DNA from: Brenneria alni
Lineage (GTDB): Bacteria; Pseudomonadota; Gammaproteobacteria; Enterobacterales; Enterobacteriaceae
Reading direction: 5' to 3'
Assembly: GCF_003666245.1 (NCBI RefSeq)
Contig: NZ_MJLZ01000002.1
Coordinates: 144,281 to 208,280, forward strand
Length of the DNA stretch: 64,000 nt
The notes below the pieces were generated by a model. That model ran no database searches, was not told where the DNA came from, and was given only the letters and a program-made list of their open reading frames with translations. Below are positions 38,047-46,597 of the stretch, one piece after another. Made by a program: the position numbers and the translations under genes. The stretch's first letter is position 1. Each line of letters starts with the position of its first letter.

Positions 38047-38867
38047 ATTGTGCTCTCCTTTGCGCCAAGCATAACGTCAACAATATCGCGTACCGTGACC
38101 TGAGACGGCGTCAGGTTGGCAATGGCTACTCCCTGGCGCATAACGACAATACGGTCAGCAATTTCCAGCACCTGCGGCAAATCATGCGAAATCAGCAGAA
38201 CGGCAAGATTGCGACCGGCGGCGACCCGAATCGCCTGATAAACCATATCGCGCTGACGGGAACCCAACGCCGCGGTAGGCTCATCGAGCAAAATCGCGTG
38301 GCGTGCCCATTTTATCGCCCTGGCAATGGCAACGCCCTGACGCTGCCCGCCGGAAAGGCTTTGCGCGGTTGCCCGGTAGGTTTTCAGCTTCACGCCCAAT
38401 TCACTGAGCGTATCCGTCGTGCTGTCGAGCATGGATTTGCGGTCCAACATGCCAAGCACGCCGCGCCAGCCGGGGGCTTTCAACTCACGGCCCAGAAAGA
38501 CGTTTTCCGCCACCGACAGATCAGGCGCCAGCGCCAGATCCTGATAAACCGTTTCGATGCCATAATGTTGAGCATCTTGCGTGGAGCGCAGCCGGACTTC
38601 TTTGCCATTGATGCACAGTTGTCCCTGGTCGGGAATATGCTCGCCACACAGAACCTTCATGAAGGTTGATTTCCCTGCGCCGTTATCTCCGACCACTGCG
38701 GTGATTTCACCGCGAAACAAGGATATCGATACGCCGCGTAGTACGTTTAAGGAACCGAAATTCTTAACGATATTGATGGCTTCCAGAGCAGTTTGCCGCT
38801 GCTGCGTCAGACCGAAAGTATCACCCGCTGCTAACGATGATGACAGTTCAGTGTGGTCGTTTTGCAT
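38043..38867 (-). CDS. Sugar ABC transporter ATP-binding protein (single cassette, FrcA-like)
   Basis: This 274-residue ATPase has only one cassette, like FrcA; RbsA-type proteins have two. Walker A is GDNGAGKS, the signature LSGGQRQGVAIARA, Walker B HAILLDEPTAALG, and the switch SHDLPQVLEIADR. The ATG at 38867 is backed by AGGGGCCTGAAA. It is first gene of the minus-strand operon, divergent from the LacI regulator, with the palindromic operator about 65 nt upstream. Confidence 0.93.
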   Translation of the reverse strand: MQNDHTELSSSLAAGDTFGLTQQRQTALEAINIVKNFGSLNVLRGVSISLFRGEITAVVGDNGAGKSTFMKVLCGEHIPDQGQLCINGKEVRLRSTQDAQHYGIETVYQDLALAPDLSVAENVFLGRELKAPGWRGVLGMLDRKSMLDSTTDTLSELGVKLKTYRATAQSLSGGQRQGVAIARAIKWARHAILLDEPTAALGSRQRDMVYQAIRVAAGRNLAVLLISHDLPQVLEIADRIVVMRQGVAIANLTPSQVTVRDIVDVMLGAKESTI

Positions 38868-38929
38868 TTTCAGGCCCCTGTACTGGTGGGTGAAAAAGTC
38901 TGAAAGAAACACCGTTAAGAACATCGATT

Positions 38930-38947
38930 AACGTAATCGATTACGTT
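38930..38947. promoter_or_regulatory. LacI-family operator, site 1 (transporter operon / regulator)
   Basis: AACGTAATCGATTACGTT is a perfect 18-bp palindrome with a central CG step, as in LacI-family operators. It lies just upstream of a TATAAT (38950-38955) that would serve the regulator gene, and between the two divergent transcription units. A near copy occurs at 41624-41641. Confidence 0.8.
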
Positions 38948-39069
38948 ACTATAATTACTGACGGGAAATTGAACTGTCAAGCATTATTATAATTTATGTA
39001 TTGGACTCGTTCGGTTTGCCGATTTTAGGTTTGCCACGCTGTGACGTTAATTCACACAGGAGACATTGA

Positions 39070-40122
39070 GTGAAGGGGCAAAAGAAAATTACCATGCAGG
39101 ATGTCGCCAGGGAAGCCGCGGTATCGTCGGCTACCGTATCCCGTGTATTGGCGGGATTTAAAGGCGCGACGTCGGAAGCCACCGCCGAGCGTGTGTTGCA
39201 AGCGGCCAGGCGTCTGGGCTATGTGGTCAATTCCGTAGCGGCCAGTCTGCGCAAAGAGAAAACCTTTTCGGTAGGTCTGATTCTGGCCGATATTTCCAAC
39301 CCTTTTTTCGGCGGTCTGGCGCGGGGCGTGGAAAATACTCTGAAATCTGAGGGTTTCAGCGTGTTATTGGCCAATACCGACAACGACGTTACGGAAGAAA
39401 AAAGACTGCTGCGACTGATGATGGAAAAACAGGTCGACGCGGTGATTATGTCCAGTTCAGCCAGCAAGAATGACCATATCCTCGATGCCGTAGCGCGGGG
39501 TATGCATATCGTACTGGTTGATACTGAGCTTAAAGATGTCCCGGTTGATACCGTTGTGGTGGATAACCAGCAGGCCGCCAAAAAAGCAGTAGATTATCTG
39601 ATTGATCTCGGCCACAGGAATATCGCCATCATCACCGGTAAACAGCAGGCTTCGTTCGATCAGGAGCGGCTTGAGGGATACCGGGAAGCGTTTAATGCCA
39701 GGGGCATCGCGATTTGCGAGGATCTTATCTTTTCCAGTGATTCCACCTATTTGGGTGGACGCCATGCCATTAAAACGCTTATCAGGCAGGCCCCCTCCAT
39801 CACTGCCTTTTTCGCCACCAACAATCTGATGACCATCGGCGCGCTGAGTGAAATTCTGGCGCAGGGATTCACTATTCCGCAGGATTTTTCGCTAATCGGC
39901 TTTGATGACATGGAATGGTATCCGATTTTTAAACCAGCCATTACCGCCATCAGCCAACCGATATATCAACTGGGCATCATTGCGGCGCAACGTTTACTGA
40001 ATACATTGCTAAGTGAACAACCTTTATCGCCGGAGAGGATCGTACTCAACACAGAATTGATTATTCGGGACAGCGCATCTCCACCTTCGCTATCAATACC
40101 TTCCGTGACGGAGAGAAAATAA
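39070..40122 (+). CDS. LacI-family transcriptional regulator
   Basis: This 350-residue repressor has an N-terminal helix-turn-helix (ITMQDVAREAAVSSATVSRVLAG, cut here to TMQDVAREAAVSSATVSRV) and hinge helix near residues 50-60. A periplasmic-binding-protein-like effector domain follows (VGLILADISNPFFGGLARG; GFDDMEWYPIFKPAITAISQP). The GTG start at 39070 follows ACAGGAGACATTGA. It overlaps the amidohydrolase start (TAATG), so the two are co-translated. It probably binds the two GTAATCGATTAC operators and responds to the transported sugar or an intermediate. Confidence 0.92.
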   Translation: MKGQKKITMQDVAREAAVSSATVSRVLAGFKGATSEATAERVLQAARRLGYVVNSVAASLRKEKTFSVGLILADISNPFFGGLARGVENTLKSEGFSVLLANTDNDVTEEKRLLRLMMEKQVDAVIMSSSASKNDHILDAVARGMHIVLVDTELKDVPVDTVVVDNQQAAKKAVDYLIDLGHRNIAIITGKQQASFDQERLEGYREAFNARGIAICEDLIFSSDSTYLGGRHAIKTLIRQAPSITAFFATNNLMTIGALSEILAQGFTIPQDFSLIGFDDMEWYPIFKPAITAISQPIYQLGIIAAQRLLNTLLSEQPLSPERIVLNTELIIRDSASPPSLSIPSVTERK

Positions 40123-40976
40123 TGCCCAATTTTCCACTGGTTGATGCCCATGTGCATTTTTACGATCAACAGCAACTCAATTATCCCTGGCTTACCGCTG
40201 TACCGGCGATTCAGGGAAGTTATCTGCCTGATGATTTTACCCGCGCCAGCCGGGGCGTCGACGTGGAGAAACTGGTGTTTGTCGAGGTGGACGTCGCAGA
40301 CGAACAACGGCTGGATGAGGTTCGGTTTGTTGAAAAACTCATTGGTTCGGAACCGCGTATAGCGGCGCTGGTGGCGTCGGCGGCGGTGGAAAGCGGGGCT
40401 GCTGTGGAAGCGGAGCTGGAACGTCTGTCGGCAATCGGCACGGTGCATGGCATCCGTCGTCTTATTCAGTATCACCGGGATGCCGATTATTGTTTGCGCC
40501 CGGGTTTTATTAAAGGCGTCCGGCGTCTGGCACGTTTTGACCTGAGTTTTGATCTGTGTATCCGCCACGATCAACTGGCCAGCGCAACCGAACTGGTGCG
40601 GCGCTGCCCAGAGGTGAATTTTATCCTTGATCATATTGCCAAGCCGGGTATTGCCACGGGTTTGAAAGAACCCTGGATGAGTGAAATCAAAGCGATAGCG
40701 GCATTGCCGAATGTTGTGTGCAAAATTACCGGCGTGGCGACCGAAGCCCATCACCAGAACTGGACGGTGGATGAAATCCGACCCTATATCGCCCACGTGA
40801 TTGAGCATTTTGGTTTTGAAAAAATCATCTTCGCCAGTGACTGGCCGGTGATGAATATGGCTATCGATTATAGCCGCTGGGTCAATATCATGGATGAGAT
40901 ATTACGCGGTAGCAGCGAGCATGAGCTTCGACAATTTTATTGCGAAAATGCCACGCGCACATACCGTCTGGGGTAA
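40122..40976 (+). CDS. Amidohydrolase / lactonase-like protein (COG3618)
   Basis: This 284-residue TIM-barrel metal-dependent hydrolase is of the family containing L-fuconolactonase, L-rhamnonolactonase and 2-pyrone-4,6-dicarboxylate lactonase. The metal motif HVHFYD (His10 and His12) is at the N-terminus. ILDHIAKPG and FASDWPVMNM supply the later His and Asp. It is coupled to the LacI gene (TAATG). Together with the SDR it points to an oxidative sugar pathway. The exact lactone is not predictable. Confidence 0.88.
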   Translation: MPNFPLVDAHVHFYDQQQLNYPWLTAVPAIQGSYLPDDFTRASRGVDVEKLVFVEVDVADEQRLDEVRFVEKLIGSEPRIAALVASAAVESGAAVEAELERLSAIGTVHGIRRLIQYHRDADYCLRPGFIKGVRRLARFDLSFDLCIRHDQLASATELVRRCPEVNFILDHIAKPGIATGLKEPWMSEIKAIAALPNVVCKITGVATEAHHQNWTVDEIRPYIAHVIEHFGFEKIIFASDWPVMNMAIDYSRWVNIMDEILRGSSEHELRQFYCENATRTYRLG

Positions 40977-41031
40977 GCACGCATTAGCCGGGCAGAGCGG
41001 TGAATAACGATGATGGAAGCACTCACGGGAA

Positions 41032-41484
41032 TTAGCGGCGGTAGGCGGCGCGTAGCGACATCAGTATATGCCCCAGCCTGTTATCGCCTTCACCCTGATA
41101 TTCCCCCCAAAAACGGGCAATTTCGTTATCCACCGGCGACCATTCCACTAATCGACGTTCGCCGGTGGACAATAGCAGATCTTTAAAATCCGGCGACTGG
41201 TCAAATTTAGCCTGTACCAGTGCGGTCATTAACGAAATATGATGTTCAGCCCAACCGGGAACGGTTTCCTGCTCGGTTAGCGCATCGCCGCAAATCGCCG
41301 CCATCTCCGGGGTTGGCGCCTGCATCAACCAACGACGCATTACCGGATGCCGTGCTTTTGCCGCCTGATAGGCATGTTCGGGCGTGGCATACTCCTCGCC
41401 ATTAAATACCACGGGACGGGGATGTAAGTTGCTGAATATGCAATATTCTCCGTGGCGGGGATCATAAAAATGGATATCATTCAT
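41032..41484 (-). CDS. NADAR family protein (YbiA-like)
   Basis: This 150-residue NADAR-fold protein is of the type that in YbiA/RibX proteins hydrolyses early riboflavin-pathway intermediates. Related NADAR proteins act on ADP-ribose. Characteristic stretches: IFSNLHPRPVVFNGEEYATPEHAYQAAKA at the N-terminus and NEIARFWGEYQGEGDNRLGHILMSLR at the C-terminus, with the conserved Trp/Glu region. It is convergent with the amidohydrolase and divergent from the dehydratase. Its link with the sugar-type cluster is unclear. Confidence 0.88.
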   Translation of the reverse strand: MNDIHFYDPRHGEYCIFSNLHPRPVVFNGEEYATPEHAYQAAKARHPVMRRWLMQAPTPEMAAICGDALTEQETVPGWAEHHISLMTALVQAKFDQSPDFKDLLLSTGERRLVEWSPVDNEIARFWGEYQGEGDNRLGHILMSLRAAYRR

Positions 41485-41623
41485 TAGGTTTACCTGACTT
41501 ATTGATTATTAAAATAAATTAATGCTGGCGAAAATTTTCCCTGGATGTGGGTCATTGTTGCAACCATTGAAGAGAATGTGCATCGTACTTGTCAACACTT
41601 CTGATTCTATGCATAAATGAGGC

Positions 41624-41641
41624 AACGTAATCGATTACTTT
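41624..41641. promoter_or_regulatory. LacI-family operator, site 2 (dehydratase promoter)
   Basis: AACGTAATCGATTACTTT differs from site 1 (38930-38947) at a single position and keeps the GTAATCGATTAC core. It ends 16 nt before the dehydratase ATG, where a bound repressor would block transcription. This places the dehydratase in the same regulon. Confidence 0.78.
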
Positions 41642-41657
41642 CCCATAAGGGTACAGA

Positions 41658-42596
41658 ATGATTTCTCTTTCCGATATAAAAAATGCGGCTGAACGTATTG
41701 CGCCATACATCAGACAAACCCCTTTGTTGCAAGCGACTTGCGTATCGAAAAAAATCACCGAGGCGGAACTGTGGCTTAAACTTGAATGCCTGCAACCTAC
41801 AGGTTCATTTAAGGTTCGCGGGGCAACCAACTGTTTACTGACGACGCCTGATACGGAAATACAACGCGGTATCGTTACCGCATCCGGCGGCAATCATGGC
41901 CTGGCGGTGGCGCGTGCCGCATCTATGGCTGGCGTGCCGGCGACTATTTTTGTTCCCCGCACCACCAGTGAGGCAAAATTAATCAAACTCGCCGCGTGGG
42001 GAGCGACGGTAAAAGTGGAGGGCAGCGTCTGGGACGAGGCCAACAACAGCGCACTGGCATTTGCCGCCGAACATCAATGCGCCTATTTTCATCCTTTTGC
42101 CAATCCGGCGGTAATGGCTGGTCAGGGGACTCTGGCGCTTGAAATACTCAACGAATTGCCGGATTTGGATGTGATTCTGGTGGCTATCGGCGGCGGTGGG
42201 CTGATATCGGGGATAGCGTCCGCCTTAAAGGCGTTAAAACCCGCCGTGCGCATTATCGGCATTGAACCGGAAGGGGCGCCGACTTTGTACGCCAGTTTGC
42301 AGGCCGGGCAGGTTGTTACTCTGCCTGAGATTACGACGGCTGTCGCCACGATGGCTTGTGGTCGTACCGATCAGTCTATCTTTGACGTGGTGCGGCAATC
42401 GGTGGATGAGATCGTACTGGTTTCGGATCAGGAAATGCTTGAGGCCGCTCGCTGGTTGTGGTTTGAAACCGGTCTGGCCGCCGACCTCAGCGGAGCGGCA
42501 GCGGCAGCGGCGTTACGTGCCGGTAAAGTCCGTCAGCAACCTGGTATTAAGGCCTGCGCCCTGGTATGCGGTTCGGGTCAGGAAGGGATCGGCTGA
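41658..42596 (+). CDS. PLP-dependent threonine/serine dehydratase family protein
   Basis: This 312-residue fold-type II PLP enzyme resembles catabolic threonine/serine dehydratases and 3-hydroxyaspartate or hydroxyectoine-pathway ammonia-lyases. PLP lysine is K52 (TGSFKVRGA), the substrate loop ASGGNHG (about 75-81), and the phosphate cradle GGGG (178-181). It has no C-terminal ACT regulatory domain, as in the catabolic type. Preceded by ATAAGGGTACAG. The upstream operator suggests control by the cluster's LacI protein, so its true substrate may relate to the imported compound. Confidence 0.88.
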   Translation: MISLSDIKNAAERIAPYIRQTPLLQATCVSKKITEAELWLKLECLQPTGSFKVRGATNCLLTTPDTEIQRGIVTASGGNHGLAVARAASMAGVPATIFVPRTTSEAKLIKLAAWGATVKVEGSVWDEANNSALAFAAEHQCAYFHPFANPAVMAGQGTLALEILNELPDLDVILVAIGGGGLISGIASALKALKPAVRIIGIEPEGAPTLYASLQAGQVVTLPEITTAVATMACGRTDQSIFDVVRQSVDEIVLVSDQEMLEAARWLWFETGLAADLSGAAAAAALRAGKVRQQPGIKACALVCGSGQEGIG

Positions 42597-42639
42597 TTAT
42601 GATTTTCCTGCCGATATCGGAGGACAGTTATCCGCAGCG

Positions 42640-44103
42640 TCAGGATTTTTGGTACTGACGGAAGCGTTGCTGCAACTGGCGCAGTTGATCGATACGGGCG
42701 TCGTAGCGTGCCTGTTCCAGACTACCGAGTTTTACCAGTGAGCTGGCGTTGCTCAGTAAACGAATAGACTGATCGAGCTGCCCGTTCAACGCCAGGCTTT
42801 CAGCACGGGCGGATAATTCTTCCGCACGCGATCCCTGAGCGGCTGAGGCCTGAGCCAGCAAATCCCAGCCGTTGGGATCGTCTGCATGGGCGTAGGTGTA
42901 GCGATAGAGAATTTTGCTTGCGGCGGCAGGTTGTTTCCCTTCAACGTAGGCGTTGGCCAGATTGAGCTGGAGCACAGGGTTAGTCTGTACCCCCGGTGCT
43001 TTTTGCAGCCGGGCGATCGCCTGTGCGGCGCGGTTCTGCCCCAGATCGATGTCGGTCATTAAATCCAGGAACCAGGGGTTGTCAGGGGCGCTGTCCAGCA
43101 AGGGCTGCAACACCTTGCGCGCCTCATCGTATTTTTTGGCCTGATAAAAACGGATCGCCTGACCGTATTTGGCCGCCAGTTGCTCACGTACGTTTCCCTT
43201 TGCCCAGGCATCCAGTAAGTCATCGCTCAACGGTCTTTCTGCTGAACCATACATGCCAAAGGTGCGCACTTTGGCAAACAGGAAATCCTGCGAGGATTGC
43301 ACCGGCGTGGCGCGCATCTGATTGGCGCGGTTGCGGGCATCGGACAGACGGCTTTCAGGCAAGGGGTGAGTGAGCAATATTTCCGGTGGTTTCGATGTAT
43401 ATCGTGACTGATCAGCCAGTTTTTGCAGGAAATTCGGCATGGCATGTGGGTCGAAGCCAGCACGCTGTAGCACCTGAAGGCCAATACGATCCGCTTCCTG
43501 TTCGTTGGCCTGCGTGAAGGTAATCATTCCCTGCTGCGCGCCCGCTATCGTTCCGCTAAGGGCCGCCATACCCAACTGAGGATTGGCCATTGCCAGCAGA
43601 ATAGCGCCCAGCGCGCCTACCCAGGCCAGCGGCGCATTACGCTGTTGTGACTCCATGGTGCGTGCCAGATGGCGTTGCGTTACGTGCGAAATTTCATGCG
43701 CTAATACGGAAGCCAGCTCGCTTTCATTGTCCGCGTAGCGAAATAGGGCTGAGTGCAGCACCACGTTGCCGCCGAAGAAGGCAAAGGCGTTGATATCATC
43801 GTTGCGGATCAGGAAAAAGTGAAACGGGGTGCGTACAGAATCAGCCTGTTTTACCAGCCGATTGCCTAATTGATTGATGTAATTAGTCAGTAGGGGATCG
43901 TTGATCAGCGGTGCGCCTGATCGCAATTGACGGACATAAAAATCCCCCATGGCGAGTTCCTGATTGATACTGAGGGTGCCGCCGGCAGTCGTGCCGATAT
44001 CTGGCAGCCGATCCTGGATCTCGGCCTGTACAGGAAGCATATTACCGGTCAGCATCGTTCCTAACAGGACGGAAATGACCGTTTTTCTTAACCGGTTAGA
44101 CAT
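42640..44103 (-). CDS. bepA: Periplasmic chaperone/metalloprotease BepA
   Basis: BepA is an M48 metalloprotease and chaperone that helps assemble LptD and degrades stalled outer-membrane proteins. It has 487 residues, the E. coli length. The signal peptide ends PVQA (1-27). Zinc site: HEISH (136-140) with Glu in NEQEADRIG (about 201-204); the regulatory plug His246 is in [11 protein letters not shown]-terminal TPR repeats follow (about 310-480). Start ATG at 44103; a longer open frame to 44154 does not match relatives. The E. coli neighbours perM and arsC/yfgD are missing here. Confidence 0.96.
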   Translation of the reverse strand: MSNRLRKTVISVLLGTMLTGNMLPVQAEIQDRLPDIGTTAGGTLSINQELAMGDFYVRQLRSGAPLINDPLLTNYINQLGNRLVKQADSVRTPFHFFLIRNDDINAFAFFGGNVVLHSALFRYADNESELASVLAHEISHVTQRHLARTMESQQRNAPLAWVGALGAILLAMANPQLGMAALSGTIAGAQQGMITFTQANEQEADRIGLQVLQRAGFDPHAMPNFLQKLADQSRYTSKPPEILLTHPLPESRLSDARNRANQMRATPVQSSQDFLFAKVRTFGMYGSAERPLSDDLLDAWAKGNVREQLAAKYGQAIRFYQAKKYDEARKVLQPLLDSAPDNPWFLDLMTDIDLGQNRAAQAIARLQKAPGVQTNPVLQLNLANAYVEGKQPAAASKILYRYTYAHADDPNGWDLLAQASAAQGSRAEELSARAESLALNGQLDQSIRLLSNASSLVKLGSLEQARYDARIDQLRQLQQRFRQYQKS

Positions 44104-44300
44104 GACGGAAAACGACCTTATCAACAACCAACAGTGAAGCGCTTTGCTAACCATCTTAGCCAGCAGTGGCGCACAAAGAAATATTTATACGGGAAAATCG
44201 TGGTGCAGGCAGGGGATATAGCCTTTTGGGCGCCCAGAAAGGCGAACATGCAAACCGACACCTTAATACAAGGTGCCGGTGATATTGTTGGAACGACAAC

Positions 44301-44768
44301 TCAGGCCGTTTTCAGGTAATCCAGAACGATGTCATGGTGATTGCTGGTTTTGAAATCATCAAACACCTTTTCCACTTTGCCATTTTCATCAATCAGGAAG
44401 CTGATGCGGTGAATACCATCATACGTTTTCCCCATGAAGGTTTTTTCACCCCATACGCCAAACCCTTCTGAAACCTGATGATCTTCGTCAGATAACAACA
44501 TGAAGTTCAATAACTCTTTTTCGGCGAAGCGGGACAGCTTCTCTGGTTTGTCGGTGCTGATGCCAATGACTTCTACGCCATATTTTTTCAGATCGTCCAT
44601 ATTGTCGCGCAGACCGCAGGCCTGGACGGTACACCCTGGCGTCATGGCTTTAGGGTAGAAATACACCAACACTTTCTGTCCCTGGAAGTCGGTTAAATTT
44701 ACTTGTTCGCCATCCTGATCGGGCAAGCTAAATTTCGGTGCGATATCACCGGCTTTCAGTGTATTCAT
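44301..44768 (-). CDS. bcp: Thiol peroxidase Bcp (PrxQ family)
   Basis: Bcp is a thioredoxin-dependent peroxidase reducing hydroperoxides. It has 155 residues. The peroxidatic Cys46 is in AMTPGCTVQACG, with the resolving Cys51 five residues on. Start ATG at 44768 follows GGAGAGAG. An in-frame ATG at 44792 lies inside gcvR and would add 8 residues not seen in relatives. It overlaps the gcvR end by 23 nt, the usual gcvR-bcp arrangement. The 197-bp gap up to bepA contains no gene, only small hairpins (for example CACCTTAATACAAGGTG). Confidence 0.96.
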   Translation of the reverse strand: MNTLKAGDIAPKFSLPDQDGEQVNLTDFQGQKVLVYFYPKAMTPGCTVQACGLRDNMDDLKKYGVEVIGISTDKPEKLSRFAEKELLNFMLLSDEDHQVSEGFGVWGEKTFMGKTYDGIHRISFLIDENGKVEKVFDDFKTSNHHDIVLDYLKTA

Positions 44769-45339
44769 CACTCTCTCCATCTTTCTCTTCATGCTGTGGA
44801 TAGTTCACGACGCTAATACTGCCTTGTGCATTCAATTCTGTACATAGCTGATCAAAGGCTGGCTCAATAATTGAACTGTCCAACATGGCAGGGCTGTGCG
44901 CGGTGATTTGAACATACAACTGCGGTGGTTGCCCCCCCTCGGCGGGTTGAGTTTTAGAGACTAATTCGGCAATGTTCATCTGGTGAGAGTCAAACAGATC
45001 GGTGAAACGCTCAATGATGTGTGGTGAATCGATCACCTCCACTTTGACCCAAACGGTGGATGGCATCGGTGGACGAGCCTGTGACTCCGTTCGTTTCATC
45101 ACGATCAGTAAATCCATTTCCGCCCCTTTCAGCGGCAGGGTAGATTCAATCAGTGTAATAGCGTTCCAACTGCCGGAAAGCAACATGATAAACGTAAATT
45201 CCTCGCCCAGCATGGCAAGACGGCTATCTTCGATATTACAGCCGCAACTGCTGACGTGACGGGTGATCGCATTAACAATTCCTGGGCGATCAGCCCCCAC
45301 TGCGGTGATAACCAGATAGTGTTCTTGTGAGCTTGGCAA
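44746..45339 (-). CDS. gcvR: Glycine cleavage system regulator GcvR
   Basis: GcvR is an accessory repressor that binds GcvA and responds to glycine. It has 197 residues with two ACT domains (about 8-80 and 95-175; HYLVITAVGADRPGIVNAIT is the first). Start: TTG at 45339 with CAGGAAGC 8-9 nt upstream gives MPSSQEHYLV, aligning with the E. coli start. The frame is open for a further 70 codons upstream, but that part is the tandem repeat and is rejected. It is divergent from dapA. Confidence 0.92.
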   Translation of the reverse strand: MPSSQEHYLVITAVGADRPGIVNAITRHVSSCGCNIEDSRLAMLGEEFTFIMLLSGSWNAITLIESTLPLKGAEMDLLIVMKRTESQARPPMPSTVWVKVEVIDSPHIIERFTDLFDSHQMNIAELVSKTQPAEGGQPPQLYVQITAHSPAMLDSSIIEPAFDQLCTELNAQGSISVVNYPQHEEKDGESDEYTESR

Positions 45340-45702
45340 AATTATGCTTCCTGTACTTCTCCGTGAGAGTAACATGGTAAACATAAAAAATTGCCGGGAG
45401 CAATTTTTAACGCCGCTTGCGGCGGCCCGGAGGGTGGCGGGCAGGGATAGCCCGCCATAATAAATGCCGGGAGCAATTTTTAACGCCGCTTGCGGTGGCC
45501 CGGAGGGTGGCGGGCAGGGATAGCCCGCCATAATAAATGCCGGGAGCAATTTTTAACGCCGCTTGCGGCGGCCCGAAGGGTGCCGGGCAGGGATAGCCCA
45601 CCATAAAAAACCGGCGCCAAATGCTTACAACACCGTTGTACGCTTGCTTTTGCATAGACGTCAAAAGTACCATGAAGAACTTGTTTGTGGAGGGGATGGC
45701 CA
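45340..45702. other. 363-bp gcvR/dapA intergenic region filled by repeats
   Basis: More than half of this gap is the three-copy 73-bp repeat array (45392-45610). The rest is the gcvR leader (45340-45391) and the dapA leader (45611-45702), which ends in GGAGGGG before the dapA ATG. No clear promoter hexamers were picked out. Confidence 0.75.
45392..45610 (-). repeat. Three exact-period 73-bp tandem repeats between gcvR and dapA
   Basis: Copies at 45392-45464, 45465-45537 and 45538-45610 each begin TGCCGGGAGCAATTTTTAAC. Copies 1 and 2 differ by one base; copy 3 differs at a few. Each contains CGCCGCTTGCGGCG and GGCGGGCAGGGATAGCCCGCC, two palindromes giving stem-loops. The same unit occurs inverted in front of upp (32079-32204). 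The array is in open frame in several phases on the minus strand but shows no gene. Confidence 0.95.
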
Positions 45703-46581
45703 ATGTTTACGGGAAGTATTGTTGCGCTGGTTACGCCGATGGACGCCAAAGGCGCCGTCGACCGTGCTAGCCTGAAAAAACTTATTGATTATCATGTCGC
45801 TAGCGGCACATCGGCGATTGTCTCTGTCGGAACAACAGGCGAGTCCGCCACGTTGAGCCATGAAGAACATGGTGATGTGGTCATGACAACGCTGGAACTG
45901 AGCGATGGCCGTATCCCGGTGATTGCCGGAACCGGAGCCAATGCCACCGCAGAAGGCATTTCGCTGACCAAACGGTTTCATGGTTCTGGAGTCGTAGGTT
46001 GCCTGACTGTGACGCCATACTACAACAGACCCACCCAGGAAGGGTTGTATCAACACTTTAAGGCGATTGCCGAGCATACCGATCTGCCGCAAATCCTGTA
46101 TAACGTCCCTTCTCGTACCGGTTGTGACATGTTGCCGGAAACGATCGCACGTCTGTCCGAAGTTAAAAATATTGTGGCTGTTAAAGAAGCGACAGGGAAC
46201 TTAAGTCGGGTTAGTCAGATCCAAGAGCTGGTTAATGAAGATTTTATTCTGCTGAGTGGCGACGACGCCAGCGGTTTAGACTTTATGCAACTCGGCGGCA
46301 AAGGGGTTATTTCCGTTACGGCGAACATTGCCGCACGTGAAATGGCAGAGCTTTGCAAGCTGGCGGCGCAGGGCAATTTTGTTGAAGCGCGTCGTTTAAA
46401 TCAGCGCCTGATGCCGTTGCATCAGAAATTATTTGTTGAACCCAATCCGATTCCGGTGAAGTGGGCCTGTAAGGCATTGGGACTCATGGCGACCGATACG
46501 CTTCGCCTGCCCATGACACCACTGACTGATTCAGGTCGGGCGGTGATGGAGCGCGCACTGAAGCAAGCAGGTTTGCTGTAA
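45703..46581 (+). CDS. dapA: 4-Hydroxy-tetrahydrodipicolinate synthase DapA
   Basis: DapA condenses pyruvate and aspartate semialdehyde, the first lysine/diaminopimelate branch step. At 292 residues it has the E. coli length. Schiff-base Lys161 (VAVKEATG), Tyr133 ([10 protein letters not shown]) and Arg138 are all in place; TTGE is at 44-47. Start ATG at 45703 with GGAGGGGATGGCCA upstream; the ATG-less frame extension to 45685 is rejected. It is followed by bamC, as in E. coli. Confidence 0.98.
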   Translation: MFTGSIVALVTPMDAKGAVDRASLKKLIDYHVASGTSAIVSVGTTGESATLSHEEHGDVVMTTLELSDGRIPVIAGTGANATAEGISLTKRFHGSGVVGCLTVTPYYNRPTQEGLYQHFKAIAEHTDLPQILYNVPSRTGCDMLPETIARLSEVKNIVAVKEATGNLSRVSQIQELVNEDFILLSGDDASGLDFMQLGGKGVISVTANIAAREMAELCKLAAQGNFVEARRLNQRLMPLHQKLFVEPNPIPVKWACKALGLMATDTLRLPMTPLTDSGRAVMERALKQAGLL

Positions 46582-46597
46582 CCGTTAGGGAGAGTTA

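Noticed and set aside
39966..40808. 280-codon open frame on the minus strand opposite the amidohydrolase
   Set aside because: It is antisense to a conserved enzyme with intact metal motifs. The predicted protein has no recognisable domain.
45407..45749. Open frames of 89-98 codons reading through the 73-bp repeats
   Set aside because: They arise because the repeat lacks stops in several phases. The translations are repeat copies with no gene-like start or conservation.
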